In this document: positions 1-6,325 of the stretch, in pieces
Layout: every line of letters begins with the position of its first letter
How positions within the stretch are numbered: the stretch's first letter is position 1
Assembly (NCBI GenBank): GCA_027484495.1
Contig: JAIXSW010000367.1
Location: 1-9,178 of the forward strand
DNA length: 9,178 nt
DNA from: Gammaproteobacteria bacterium
GTDB lineage: Bacteria > Pseudomonadota > Gammaproteobacteria > Enterobacterales > Alteromonadaceae
Direction of reading: 5' to 3'
Notes under the pieces: generated by a model
What the model was told of the DNA's origin: nothing
What the model saw: the letters and a program-made list of their open reading frames with translations, nothing else
The model's database searches: none
Translations under genes and position numbers: made by a program

Positions 1-213
1 ACTGTGTCGCGCATCAGCTCGTTGTTAAGCCCGGGCGCAGGCGTCGTCACCACCCGCGCCCATGCGCACTATATTGTCACTGAATATGGCGTCGCCAACT
101 TACGCGCCCGCAGCCTGACTGAGCGGGCCAAAGCGCTGATCGACATTGCCGCACCGCAATTTCGTGAACAGCTGGCGCGGCAGGCATTTGAGGATTGGGG
201 TCTTAAGGTCTGA
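1..213 (+). CDS. Acetyl-CoA hydrolase/CoA-transferase family protein, 3' end only
   Basis: This is the last 70 codons of a gene that begins left of the window; the reading frame is open from base 1 and ends at TGA 211-213. The fragment carries the conserved C-terminal block of the acetyl-CoA hydrolase/4-hydroxybutyrate CoA-transferase family: GAGVVTTRAHAHY, then IVTEYGVANLR, then a helix with LTERAKALIDIA and a final PQFREQL. Family members move CoA between acyl-CoA and a free acid, or hydrolyse acetyl-CoA, in the cytoplasm. The catalytic glutamate lies in a part of the protein that is not visible, so substrate and exact reaction cannot be assigned. No convincing hairpin terminator follows the stop codon. 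The family call is firm; the choice between hydrolase and transferase is open. Confidence 0.85.
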   Translation, partial: TVSRISSLLSPGAGVVTTRAHAHYIVTEYGVANLRARSLTERAKALIDIAAPQFREQLARQAFEDWGLKV

Positions 214-240
214 TTTTTCGAGCTTTTTCCCCAAGTTTGC

Positions 241-269
241 TTGCTGTCTGTCGTTGTATGGTCTTTAAA
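241..269 (+). promoter_or_regulatory. Candidate sigma70 promoter of the binding protein/c-di-GMP operon
   Basis: TTGCTG at 241-246 and TTTAAA at 264-269 are separated by 17 bases and lie about 40 bases upstream of the lipoprotein start at 308. Three of six and four of six bases match the consensus, so the match is modest. The 214-307 gap is AT-richer than its surroundings and contains no gene. A second TA-rich element, TTATAG at 273-278, has no good -35 partner. Confidence 0.3.
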
Positions 270-307
270 TTGTTATAGGTCTTTTATTGCAGTGACAAGC
301 TACCCAG

Positions 308-1264
308 ATGATCAAACGAATAAAAGCCGTGCTCCTGCCCGGCTTGTTGCTATGTCTGGCCGCTTGCCAACCGAATCCAGAACCAAAACTGCGGATAGGG
401 ACCAATCTGTGGCCCGGTTATGAACCACTGTATGTAGCGCGCGATCAGCAGGCCTTTCAGGCGCTGGATGTGCAGCTCATCGAGTATCGCGCGGCGGGTC
501 AGGTGCTGAATGGGTTACGTAAAGGTACGATCAATATGGCCGCCGTCACGCTGGATGAAGCGGTGCGGATCTCGGCCAGCGGCTTGCCGATTGAAGTGAT
601 CTGGTTATTCAACATCTCAGACGGTGCCGACCAGCTATTAGCCCGCCCCGGGATCCGACAAATCTCCGACCTCACCGGTAAGCGCGTTGGTATCGAAAGC
701 AATGCACTCGGGGCTTATTTGTGGCAGCGTTTTTTATCGCTGAACCACCTCAATGCAGCTGATTACGAACTTGTTGGATTAGATTTAGCTGCCCATGCCC
801 AGGCCATGGCAAATGGGGAAGTCGATGCGGTGATGACCTTCGAGCCGGAAAAAAGCAAACTGCTGCGGACGGGTGCAAGCGTGTTATTTACCAGCAAAGA
901 AGTACCGGGCGAAGTCCTTGATGTGCTGATCGTGCGTAAAACCGGCGAAGATGCCCCATCCACACAACAGGTTCAGCAGTTTATCCGGCAATACCATCAG
1001 CATTTCCGGCTGATGCAGCAAAACTGGCCAGATTGGTATCCGCAACTGAACAAAAGGCTCAAGCTATCAGACACTGAATTGGCACACACTTATGGCGAAC
1101 TGCAGATCCCTTCCGTTGCGATGCAACTACAGCTGCTGTCAAACCAAGCCCAAATGCAAAAAATCATGCAAGACTATCAGCGCGTGTTACTCGATATTGG
1201 CATGATCTCTCAGCCCTGTGACTGCAAAAATCTCATTAACACTCAGTATCTGGAAGCGCTGTAA
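308..1264 (+). CDS. Solute-binding lipoprotein, SsuA/NMT1 (ABC-type nitrate/sulfonate/thiamine-precursor) family
   Basis: This 318-residue protein is predicted to be a periplasmic ligand-binding lipoprotein. Residues 1-19 form a signal peptide (basic MIKRIK, then a leucine-rich core) ending in a lipobox LAAC with Cys20 as the lipidated residue. Gln at +2 predicts outer-membrane sorting by the Lol rule. The mature part has hallmarks of the SsuA/THI5/NMT1 fold: LRIGTNLWPGYEPLYVARD near residues 28-46, GTINMAAVTLDEA at 73-85, LTGKRVGIE at 122-130 and DAVMTFEPEKSKL at 173-185. The length is usual for the family. A C-terminal Cys-Asp-Cys (304-306) is unusual. No permease or ATPase gene adjoins it. 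Instead its stop codon overlaps the start of a GGDEF/EAL gene, which suggests that it senses a ligand for that protein. The ligand is unknown. The ATG is chosen because the signal peptide begins there; the ribosome binding site is weak. Confidence 0.85.
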   Translation: MIKRIKAVLLPGLLLCLAACQPNPEPKLRIGTNLWPGYEPLYVARDQQAFQALDVQLIEYRAAGQVLNGLRKGTINMAAVTLDEAVRISASGLPIEVIWLFNISDGADQLLARPGIRQISDLTGKRVGIESNALGAYLWQRFLSLNHLNAADYELVGLDLAAHAQAMANGEVDAVMTFEPEKSKLLRTGASVLFTSKEVPGEVLDVLIVRKTGEDAPSTQQVQQFIRQYHQHFRLMQQNWPDWYPQLNKRLKLSDTELAHTYGELQIPSVAMQLQLLSNQAQMQKIMQDYQRVLLDIGMISQPCDCKNLINTQYLEAL

Positions 1265-3651
1265 TGCGGATTAATATCAGTCTGTTACCGCTGTTACTGG
1301 CTCTGGCGCTATCCTGTTTGGGCATGATGTTACTGTATGTCATGCACCAGAGCATGACGCGCACGCAACTGATCCACATTGAACAACATCATCTGGAAAC
1401 CGGGTTACTGGAGCAGCATTCGTTGCTGCAGCTTTACCTGATGAAGCATGATGAAGCGTCGTTGAAAAACTGGGCCTCACTGAAATCAGAGAGCCCGCAT
1501 GTGAAAGCAGTACTGATTGTGGCGCCGGACCAACAGATCGTGGCGGCACACCAGGTCGCAATCGAAGGTGAAAGCCTCAAATCCTATGATGCCACCATAG
1601 CAGCTAAACTGGCCGCTTTACCCGCACAACAAATGGTCAAACCAATCCAGCTTCCCAGCCACACCAATGAGTTACTGATGGCTTTACCGTTGCAATTTGC
1701 CGGTGAGCAAGGCTGGGTGTTGCTGCAATACGATTTGCGCCCCGCATTGCAGTCGGGTCTGGCAATTACGCTGCAAAATATGCTGGTTTATCTGGGCAGT
1801 ATGATGCTCAGTGGCATACTCACTTTTCTGCTGCTAAAGCCGATCCTGCATTCGCGTTTGCGCCGCTTAGAATTCACGTTGCAGCATTATTCAGCCGGTG
1901 AGCATGACGCCAGAGCACAGGTCAATGACAGTAACGAGTTTGGCCGGTTGGAGCTGATGCTGAACCGCACGCTGGACGCGCTCGACCAACAAAGGGCCGC
2001 CAATAAACATACGCAGCTTTTCAACGAATTAGTCCTCAATAGTACGACGGACGGCATCATCAGCGCTGATATCAATGGTCGGGTTTTGCAAGTGAATCAG
2101 GCTGCACTGAAGATTTTTGCCTACCCCACCGCCGCCGAGCTCATCGGGCAAGATCTCAATTTACTGATCCCGCCGCAACACCGGCAGGACCATCAACAGC
2201 ATTTGGTCAGAAGGGAGGCCCAGCGCTCGGGTCACTTTCTGAATCGGTTGCGCCAGGTCGAAGGTCTGCGCAAAGATGGCTCGACAGTCCCGCTGGATAT
2301 CACGCTGACTCAGGCAAACTTCGAAGGTCAACCTATCTACATCGCATTTCTGAAAGACAATACGGAACAACGCAATTACCAGCAGTCGATTGAACAGCTC
2401 GCTTTTACCGATGCGCTGACTGGTGTGGCAAATTTCAATGGTCTTAAACGCTTATTGCAGGACAGACCGGATATGCACTGGATGTATCTGCTGAATGTCG
2501 ACGGCATGGCGAATCTGAATAACAGTTTTGGTTTTGCCGTCGGCGATATGCTGATCACCGCTTGTTGCAACCTGCTGCAGCAGCGCTTAGGGTCTGAACA
2601 TATTCTGGCCCGCAGTCAGGGGGCTGAATTTATATTGCTGAGTCAGCAGCCGCCGGCCTACTGGTTAGCACAATTGCAATCACTCCAGGGGACTGAATTG
2701 CGCCTTTCAGGCTTTACTGTGAAACTCAGTTTCTGTACCACCTACCAATTACTGCAAGCAACTGAGAGCTTTGAGTCACAATTACACAGTGCTGAATTGA
2801 TGATGCGACAAGCGAAAACGGCCGGTCGCGGCAGCATGTTGCTGGTTGAACCGGGACTTATTCTGCAACTGCAAAAAAATGCTCTGCTGTGTCATCAGTT
2901 AGATCAGGCCATTCGGGATGAACAGCTGTTTTTTCATTACCAGCCCAAGTTTGCCGCAGTCAGCCGCCAGCCGGTCTCTGCAGAAGCGCTGTTACGCTGG
3001 CAGCAAGACGGCCAGTTTGTCTCGCCGGGGATCTTTATTCCGTTGGCGGAGCAAAGCCATTTGATGCCACAGCTGGACCGTTTCGTGATTAAACAGGCGT
3101 GCCGTCAAATCAGGGCATGGCTCGATCAGGGACTACAGGTGATGCCTATCTCAATCAACCTCTCAGCCCGGCATTTAGTTGATGATAATACGATTGCTTA
3201 TATCTTTGAAAAAGTTGGTGAATTTGATATTCCGGCACAGCTTCTGGAAATTGAAGTCACTGAATACAGTCTGATTGAAGATGAAACGCATACGGCTGAG
3301 AACATGCACAGGCTGAAAAAGGCCGGGATTGGCATCGCGATTGACGACTACGGCACCGGCCATTCAAATCTGGCGACCGTCTTGAGTTTACCGGTGCAAA
3401 ACCTGAAGATTGACCAGAGTTTTATCCGCAAAGGCATGGGAAGTTACAAAGGTCGGGCAATTCTGGAGAACATTCTGCAGCTGGCAAAATCGCTGCAGGT
3501 GACGACCACGGCAGAAGGCGTAGAAACGGAAGAACAGCTGGCCTTCCTGCAACAATCCGGCTGCGAGTTTATTCAGGGGTATCTGCTGTCCAAGCCTTTG
3601 CCATTGACTGAGTTTGAGCTGGTGATGAAAAACGACAGCGCGCACCAGTAG
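1264..3651 (+). CDS. Membrane HAMP-PAS-GGDEF(degenerate)-EAL protein, probable c-di-GMP phosphodiesterase
   Basis: This 795-residue inner-membrane signalling protein probably hydrolyses cyclic di-GMP. A first membrane helix (about 5-27), a periplasmic domain (28-168) and a second helix (170-192) precede a HAMP domain (191-245, with Pro193 and NEFGRL at 224-229). A PAS domain (254-368), a GGDEF domain (377-530) and an EAL domain (535-787) follow. The GGDEF signature reads QGAEF (452-456) and the metal-binding Asp of the usual DxD is Asn411, so cyclase activity is unlikely. The EAL domain keeps its catalytic set: EALLRW (574-579), Asn632, Glu664 in EVTE, Asp694-Asp695 in DDYGTG, Lys715, EGVE (751-754) and QGY (771-773). 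The start overlaps the lipoprotein stop (TAATG) and has GGAAG seven bases upstream, so the two are co-translated. The periplasmic domain probably reads the lipoprotein partner. The PAS ligand is unknown. Confidence 0.93.
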   Translation: MRINISLLPLLLALALSCLGMMLLYVMHQSMTRTQLIHIEQHHLETGLLEQHSLLQLYLMKHDEASLKNWASLKSESPHVKAVLIVAPDQQIVAAHQVAIEGESLKSYDATIAAKLAALPAQQMVKPIQLPSHTNELLMALPLQFAGEQGWVLLQYDLRPALQSGLAITLQNMLVYLGSMMLSGILTFLLLKPILHSRLRRLEFTLQHYSAGEHDARAQVNDSNEFGRLELMLNRTLDALDQQRAANKHTQLFNELVLNSTTDGIISADINGRVLQVNQAALKIFAYPTAAELIGQDLNLLIPPQHRQDHQQHLVRREAQRSGHFLNRLRQVEGLRKDGSTVPLDITLTQANFEGQPIYIAFLKDNTEQRNYQQSIEQLAFTDALTGVANFNGLKRLLQDRPDMHWMYLLNVDGMANLNNSFGFAVGDMLITACCNLLQQRLGSEHILARSQGAEFILLSQQPPAYWLAQLQSLQGTELRLSGFTVKLSFCTTYQLLQATESFESQLHSAELMMRQAKTAGRGSMLLVEPGLILQLQKNALLCHQLDQAIRDEQLFFHYQPKFAAVSRQPVSAEALLRWQQDGQFVSPGIFIPLAEQSHLMPQLDRFVIKQACRQIRAWLDQGLQVMPISINLSARHLVDDNTIAYIFEKVGEFDIPAQLLEIEVTEYSLIEDETHTAENMHRLKKAGIGIAIDDYGTGHSNLATVLSLPVQNLKIDQSFIRKGMGSYKGRAILENILQLAKSLQVTTTAEGVETEEQLAFLQQSGCEFIQGYLLSKPLPLTEFELVMKNDSAHQ

Positions 3652-3664
3652 ACAAGCCGCCTGT

Positions 3665-3684
3665 CGCCTGCGCTCATTCAGGCG
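3665..3684. terminator. Weak hairpin between convergent genes
   Basis: CGCCTG (3665-3670) and CAGGCG (3679-3684) can pair across an 8-base loop. This sits at the junction of the convergent genes ending at 3651 and 3674, and partly inside the second one. No T-tract follows on either strand, so a terminator role is only suggested by position. Confidence 0.25.
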
Positions 3685-4495
3685 AGAACAGTCTGGCAAT
3701 CTCCGCCGACACCTGTTGCCACTCGTTCGGACTAAAGTACTGCTGATAATTGCGCAACAGCTGTTGCTGTAACGCTGGTTGCTGCAGTAACTGATCAAAC
3801 AGATTAATCAGCTGCTGACCGCGTGCACTGGGATGACAAACCAAATAACCGACGATGAAATTGGGTTCACCCCGAATGGACGTGGCCGCAATACCATCGC
3901 TCTGTTTCGCCAGTAAACTGCTGCGAGCACTGTAATCAATCAGCGCATCGAGCCGGCCTTTTTCCAGCATCAACCAGAGTTTGCTTTGCGCCCCCTCACC
4001 GGGGAGCTGATAAAAACGCGCACTGTGCTGCGCAATCAGTTGATCCAGCGCCGGGCCATAGCTGCGCCCTGCCGCAATGCCGATTTTACTGCGCGGTGAA
4101 CTAAGCAGCCAATCGGCCAGATCAACTTCTGCTGGCAATGGCTTGGAAGCCGGGTGGATCAGTTTGAGTGATGCGCCGATATTCAGCGGATAGCGGGAGA
4201 ACAGCAGATGCTGCTCACGTTGTGGGGTTTTGCGTTTATTCAGGCTGCAATAGCCGTCTTGCTGCACTAATTCCAGACTGCGCTGCAGACTGACATGTTC
4301 ATATTTAACATCGAGTTTATCCCCGGCATAAGTGCGTAGGATCTCCCACTGTTGTTGTTGCAGCTGATAGGCATCTGCGCTCTTCTGGCCGAAATCCATC
4401 AACATAGTCACTTGCAATGGCGTGGCCGCCCACGCCGCAGGCAGCAATAAATCACGTACCAGCACAGCACCCAGCAGTAGCAGCAGAATTTTCAT
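3674..4495 (-). CDS. Periplasmic solute-binding family 3-like protein
   Basis: This 273-residue exported protein has a signal peptide (MKILLLLLGA start, cleavage near AWA at 21-23 or one residue later). The mature part of about 250 residues resembles type-2 periplasmic binding proteins of ABC family 3. The stretch YCSLNKRKTPQREQHLLFS (82-100) matches the usual 'C..KTPEREK..FS' motif of such proteins, and KIGIAAGRSYGPALDQ (137-152) and GRLDALIDY (180-188) match the two ligand-lobe hinges. It is reminiscent of the uncharacterised TIGR02285-type family, but this is from memory and unverified. Two cysteines (83, 220) might pair. No transporter subunits adjoin it. It has its own probable promoter, is convergent with the EAL gene and lies beyond a hairpin from cysW, so it seems monocistronic. 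The ligand is unknown. Confidence 0.8.
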   Translation of the reverse strand: MKILLLLLGAVLVRDLLLPAAWAATPLQVTMLMDFGQKSADAYQLQQQQWEILRTYAGDKLDVKYEHVSLQRSLELVQQDGYCSLNKRKTPQREQHLLFSRYPLNIGASLKLIHPASKPLPAEVDLADWLLSSPRSKIGIAAGRSYGPALDQLIAQHSARFYQLPGEGAQSKLWLMLEKGRLDALIDYSARSSLLAKQSDGIAATSIRGEPNFIVGYLVCHPSARGQQLINLFDQLLQQPALQQQLLRNYQQYFSPNEWQQVSAEIARLFSPE

Positions 4496-4540
4496 CTCGC
4501 CTACTCAATCAACGGACACAACGAAATTGAGTATAGCGAG
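4496..4540. repeat. Inverted repeat spanning the -10 and ribosome binding site of the 3674-4495 gene
   Basis: TACTCAAT (4502-4509) is exactly complementary to ATTGAGTA (4526-4533), and outside them CTCGC (4496-4500) pairs with GCGAG (4536-4540), giving 13 base pairs with a small internal loop and a 16-base apical loop. On the minus strand the proximal arm contains the GGCGAG-like ribosome binding site directly before the ATG at 4495, and the distal arm overlaps the candidate -10 TATACT. It could be an operator or, in a transcript starting further upstream, a hairpin hiding the ribosome binding site. Confidence 0.5.
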
Positions 4541-4557
4541 CGAACGGGACGCGGCAA
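4530..4557 (-). promoter_or_regulatory. Candidate sigma70 promoter of the solute-binding-like gene
   Basis: Read on the minus strand, TTGCCG (4557-4552) and TATACT (4535-4530) are separated by 16 bases. The -10 matches five of six consensus bases and the -35 four of six. The expected transcript start near 4523 would leave a leader of about 28 bases before the ATG at 4495. The -35 lies in the loop and 5'-proximal arm of the hairpin that follows cysW. Confidence 0.45.
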
Positions 4558-4576
4558 GTCGGCGCCGCGTCCGGTT
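4543..4576 (-). terminator. GC-rich hairpin directly after cysW, probable end of the sulfate operon
   Basis: GGACGCGGC (4547-4555) pairs perfectly with GCCGCGTCC (4564-4572) across an 8-base loop. After one G-G mismatch, AAC (4543-4545) and GTT (4574-4576) extend the stem. The structure begins at the base following the cysW stop codon TAG (4579-4577). There is no T-tract after it on the minus strand, so it may end transcription inefficiently or protect the 3' end of the mRNA rather than act as a classical intrinsic terminator. Confidence 0.45.
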
Positions 4577-5455
4577 CTATTCAGGCCGGCGACAAGCTTC
4601 GGCTTCGGCCAAATCGCGGGCGGCGCGCCATTCCAGGCTGCTTTTGAGGACTAAGGTCAGCAGTGCCAGTAACGCCAATAATGAAGACACAGCAAAAGCA
4701 GCAGCAAACTGATATTCGTTGTACAGAATTTCGATGTGTAGCGGCATCGTATTGGTCTGTTCACGGATTTTACCAGACACCACCGACACCGCACCAAACT
4801 CGCCCATCGCCCGTGCATTACAGAGGATCAAGCCGTACAGCAGCGCCCATTTCACTGAAGGCAAAGTCACGCGGATAAAGGTCTGCCAGCCGCTGGCGCC
4901 CAGCGTCAGTGCGGCTTCTTCAGCTTCACGACCCTGCTGCTGCATCATCGGGATCAGCTCACGCGCCACATAAGGAAAGGTAATAAAGATGGTTGCCAGC
5001 ACAATACCCGGTACGGCAAACATCACTTGTAGATCGTGGTCATTCAGCCATTCGCCCCACCAGCCACGCGCACCAAATATCAGCATCAGACTGAGACCGG
5101 CAATGACCGGCGACACCGCAATCGGTAGGTCAATTAAGGTGATCAGGAACTGCCGGCCACGGAACTGAAATTTAGCAATGGCCCAGCTAGCCGCGAGGCC
5201 GAAAATCGCATTACAGGGCACCGCAATCGCGGCAGCGATCAGCGTCAGCTTAATCGCATGGGCGGCGGCCGGTTCAGTCACCGCGGCCACATAAACCTGC
5301 CAACCCTTGCTAAAGGCTTCGCCAAAGACAATCACCAGCGGTAACAGCAAAAATAACGCCAGAAACCCCAGTGCAAACGTTAATAAAATGGCCCGCAGCC
5401 ACAGTGGTTCTGTTGTCGCGCGTCTGGGTTGGAACTGACCTGAACCTGCACTCAT
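4577..5455 (-). CDS. cysW: Sulfate/thiosulfate ABC importer permease CysW
   Basis: This 292-residue integral membrane protein is one half of the transmembrane channel of the sulfate/thiosulfate importer. About six membrane helices are visible, beginning at residues 21-46. The cytoplasmic EAA loop that docks on the ATPase is clear at about 178-200 (EEAALTLGASGW, then FIRVTLP). NARAMGEFGAVSVVSG (213-228) and LPIAVSPVIAGLSL (110-123) are typical of CysW. Length is normal for the family. The ATG overlaps the cysT stop (ATGA) and has a strong GGAGG ribosome binding site a few bases upstream, so translation is coupled to cysT. In Escherichia coli the next gene would be cysA; here a hairpin and an unrelated gene follow. 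Confidence 0.95.
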   Translation of the reverse strand: MSAGSGQFQPRRATTEPLWLRAILLTFALGFLALFLLLPLVIVFGEAFSKGWQVYVAAVTEPAAAHAIKLTLIAAAIAVPCNAIFGLAASWAIAKFQFRGRQFLITLIDLPIAVSPVIAGLSLMLIFGARGWWGEWLNDHDLQVMFAVPGIVLATIFITFPYVARELIPMMQQQGREAEEAALTLGASGWQTFIRVTLPSVKWALLYGLILCNARAMGEFGAVSVVSGKIREQTNTMPLHIEILYNEYQFAAAFAVSSLLALLALLTLVLKSSLEWRAARDLAEAEACRRPE

Positions 5456-6294
5456 CGTCCACCTCCGTGCCGCTGCTGACTCCAGTGCTGCAACGCATTA
5501 ATCAGTAACAATAACAAGAATGAAATCAACAACATCACTGTGCCAAGCGCGGCAGCACCGGCATAATCAAATTCTTCGAGCCGCGACATAATCAGCAGCG
5601 GCGTGATCTCAGTACGAAATGGCATATTGCCGCTGATAAACACCACAGAGCCGTACTCACCGATAGCGCGGGCAAAAGCTAAAGCGAAACCAGTCAGCAA
5701 GGACGGGATCAGCGCCGGAAAAATCACCCGGCAAAAAATCTGCAAGCGGTTGGCGCCTAAACTGGCCGCTGCCTCTTCCAGTTCCTGTTCTAAATCTTCC
5801 AGCACCGGCTGCACGGTACGCACGACAAAAGGCAGGCCGATAAACACCAGCGCCAGTGTGACACCAATCGGCGTATAGGCGATTTTGATGCCCCACTGAT
5901 AAAAGTACTGCCCAATCCAGCCATTCGGCGCATAGATGGCAGTCAGCGCAATGCCGGCCACAGCCGTCGGCAACGCAAACGGCAAATCGACCAGCGCATC
6001 GATGATTTTCTTAAACGGAAAGCTGTAACGCACCAGCACCCAGGCCACCAGCAAACCAAACACCAGGTTGATCAGTGCGGCAATAAAGGAGCTGCCAAAA
6101 GTCAGCTGATAGCTGGCGATGGCGCGCTCGCTGGCGACCACTTTGACAAAACCGGCCCAGTCCAGCTCAAAGCTTTTCAGCACCAGCGCGGACAATGGCA
6201 GGAACACCAGCAGACTCAGGTAAAAGGTGGTAAAGCCCATACTGAGACCAAAACCCGGTAACACCGGTTTTTGCGATGATTTCTTAAATAACAC
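5452..6294 (-). CDS. cysT: Sulfate/thiosulfate ABC importer permease CysT (CysU)
   Basis: This 280-residue membrane protein is the partner permease of CysW in the inner membrane. Helices are evident at about 20-41, 65-90, 104-121, 141-158, 192-212 and 246-267. The ATPase-docking EAA loop is EEAAASLGANRLQIF (173-187) followed by RVIFPALIPSL (189-199), and FARAIGEYGSVVFISGN (207-223) is a CysT signature. VDLPFALPTAVAGIALT (102-118) is also characteristic. The start is GTG at 6294 with AGGA (+ strand TCCT, 6301-6304) six bases upstream. It lies 31 bases after sbp and overlaps cysW by four bases, so the three genes form one operon. Confidence 0.95.
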   Translation of the reverse strand: MLFKKSSQKPVLPGFGLSMGFTTFYLSLLVFLPLSALVLKSFELDWAGFVKVVASERAIASYQLTFGSSFIAALINLVFGLLVAWVLVRYSFPFKKIIDALVDLPFALPTAVAGIALTAIYAPNGWIGQYFYQWGIKIAYTPIGVTLALVFIGLPFVVRTVQPVLEDLEQELEEAAASLGANRLQIFCRVIFPALIPSLLTGFALAFARAIGEYGSVVFISGNMPFRTEITPLLIMSRLEEFDYAGAAALGTVMLLISFLLLLLINALQHWSQQRHGGGR

Positions 6295-6325
6295 AGCGAT
6301 TCCTCATGTCACAGGCAGCCAAGGC

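Noticed and set aside
195..234. TTGGGG/CCCCAA inverted repeat around the stop of the acetyl-CoA hydrolase family gene, with T-rich tracts
   Set aside because: The arms are only six bases with a 28-base loop, and the T tracts lie inside the loop rather than after the stem, so it does not look like an intrinsic terminator.
1264..3651. Active bifunctional cyclase/phosphodiesterase
   Set aside because: The GGDEF signature reads QGAEF and the metal-binding Asp is Asn411, so only the phosphodiesterase half is credible.
3388..3798. 136-residue open frame on the minus strand across the end of the EAL gene and the solute-binding-like gene
   Set aside because: It lies antisense to the well-conserved EAL domain and out of frame with the gene at 3674-4495; the peptide has no recognisable domain.
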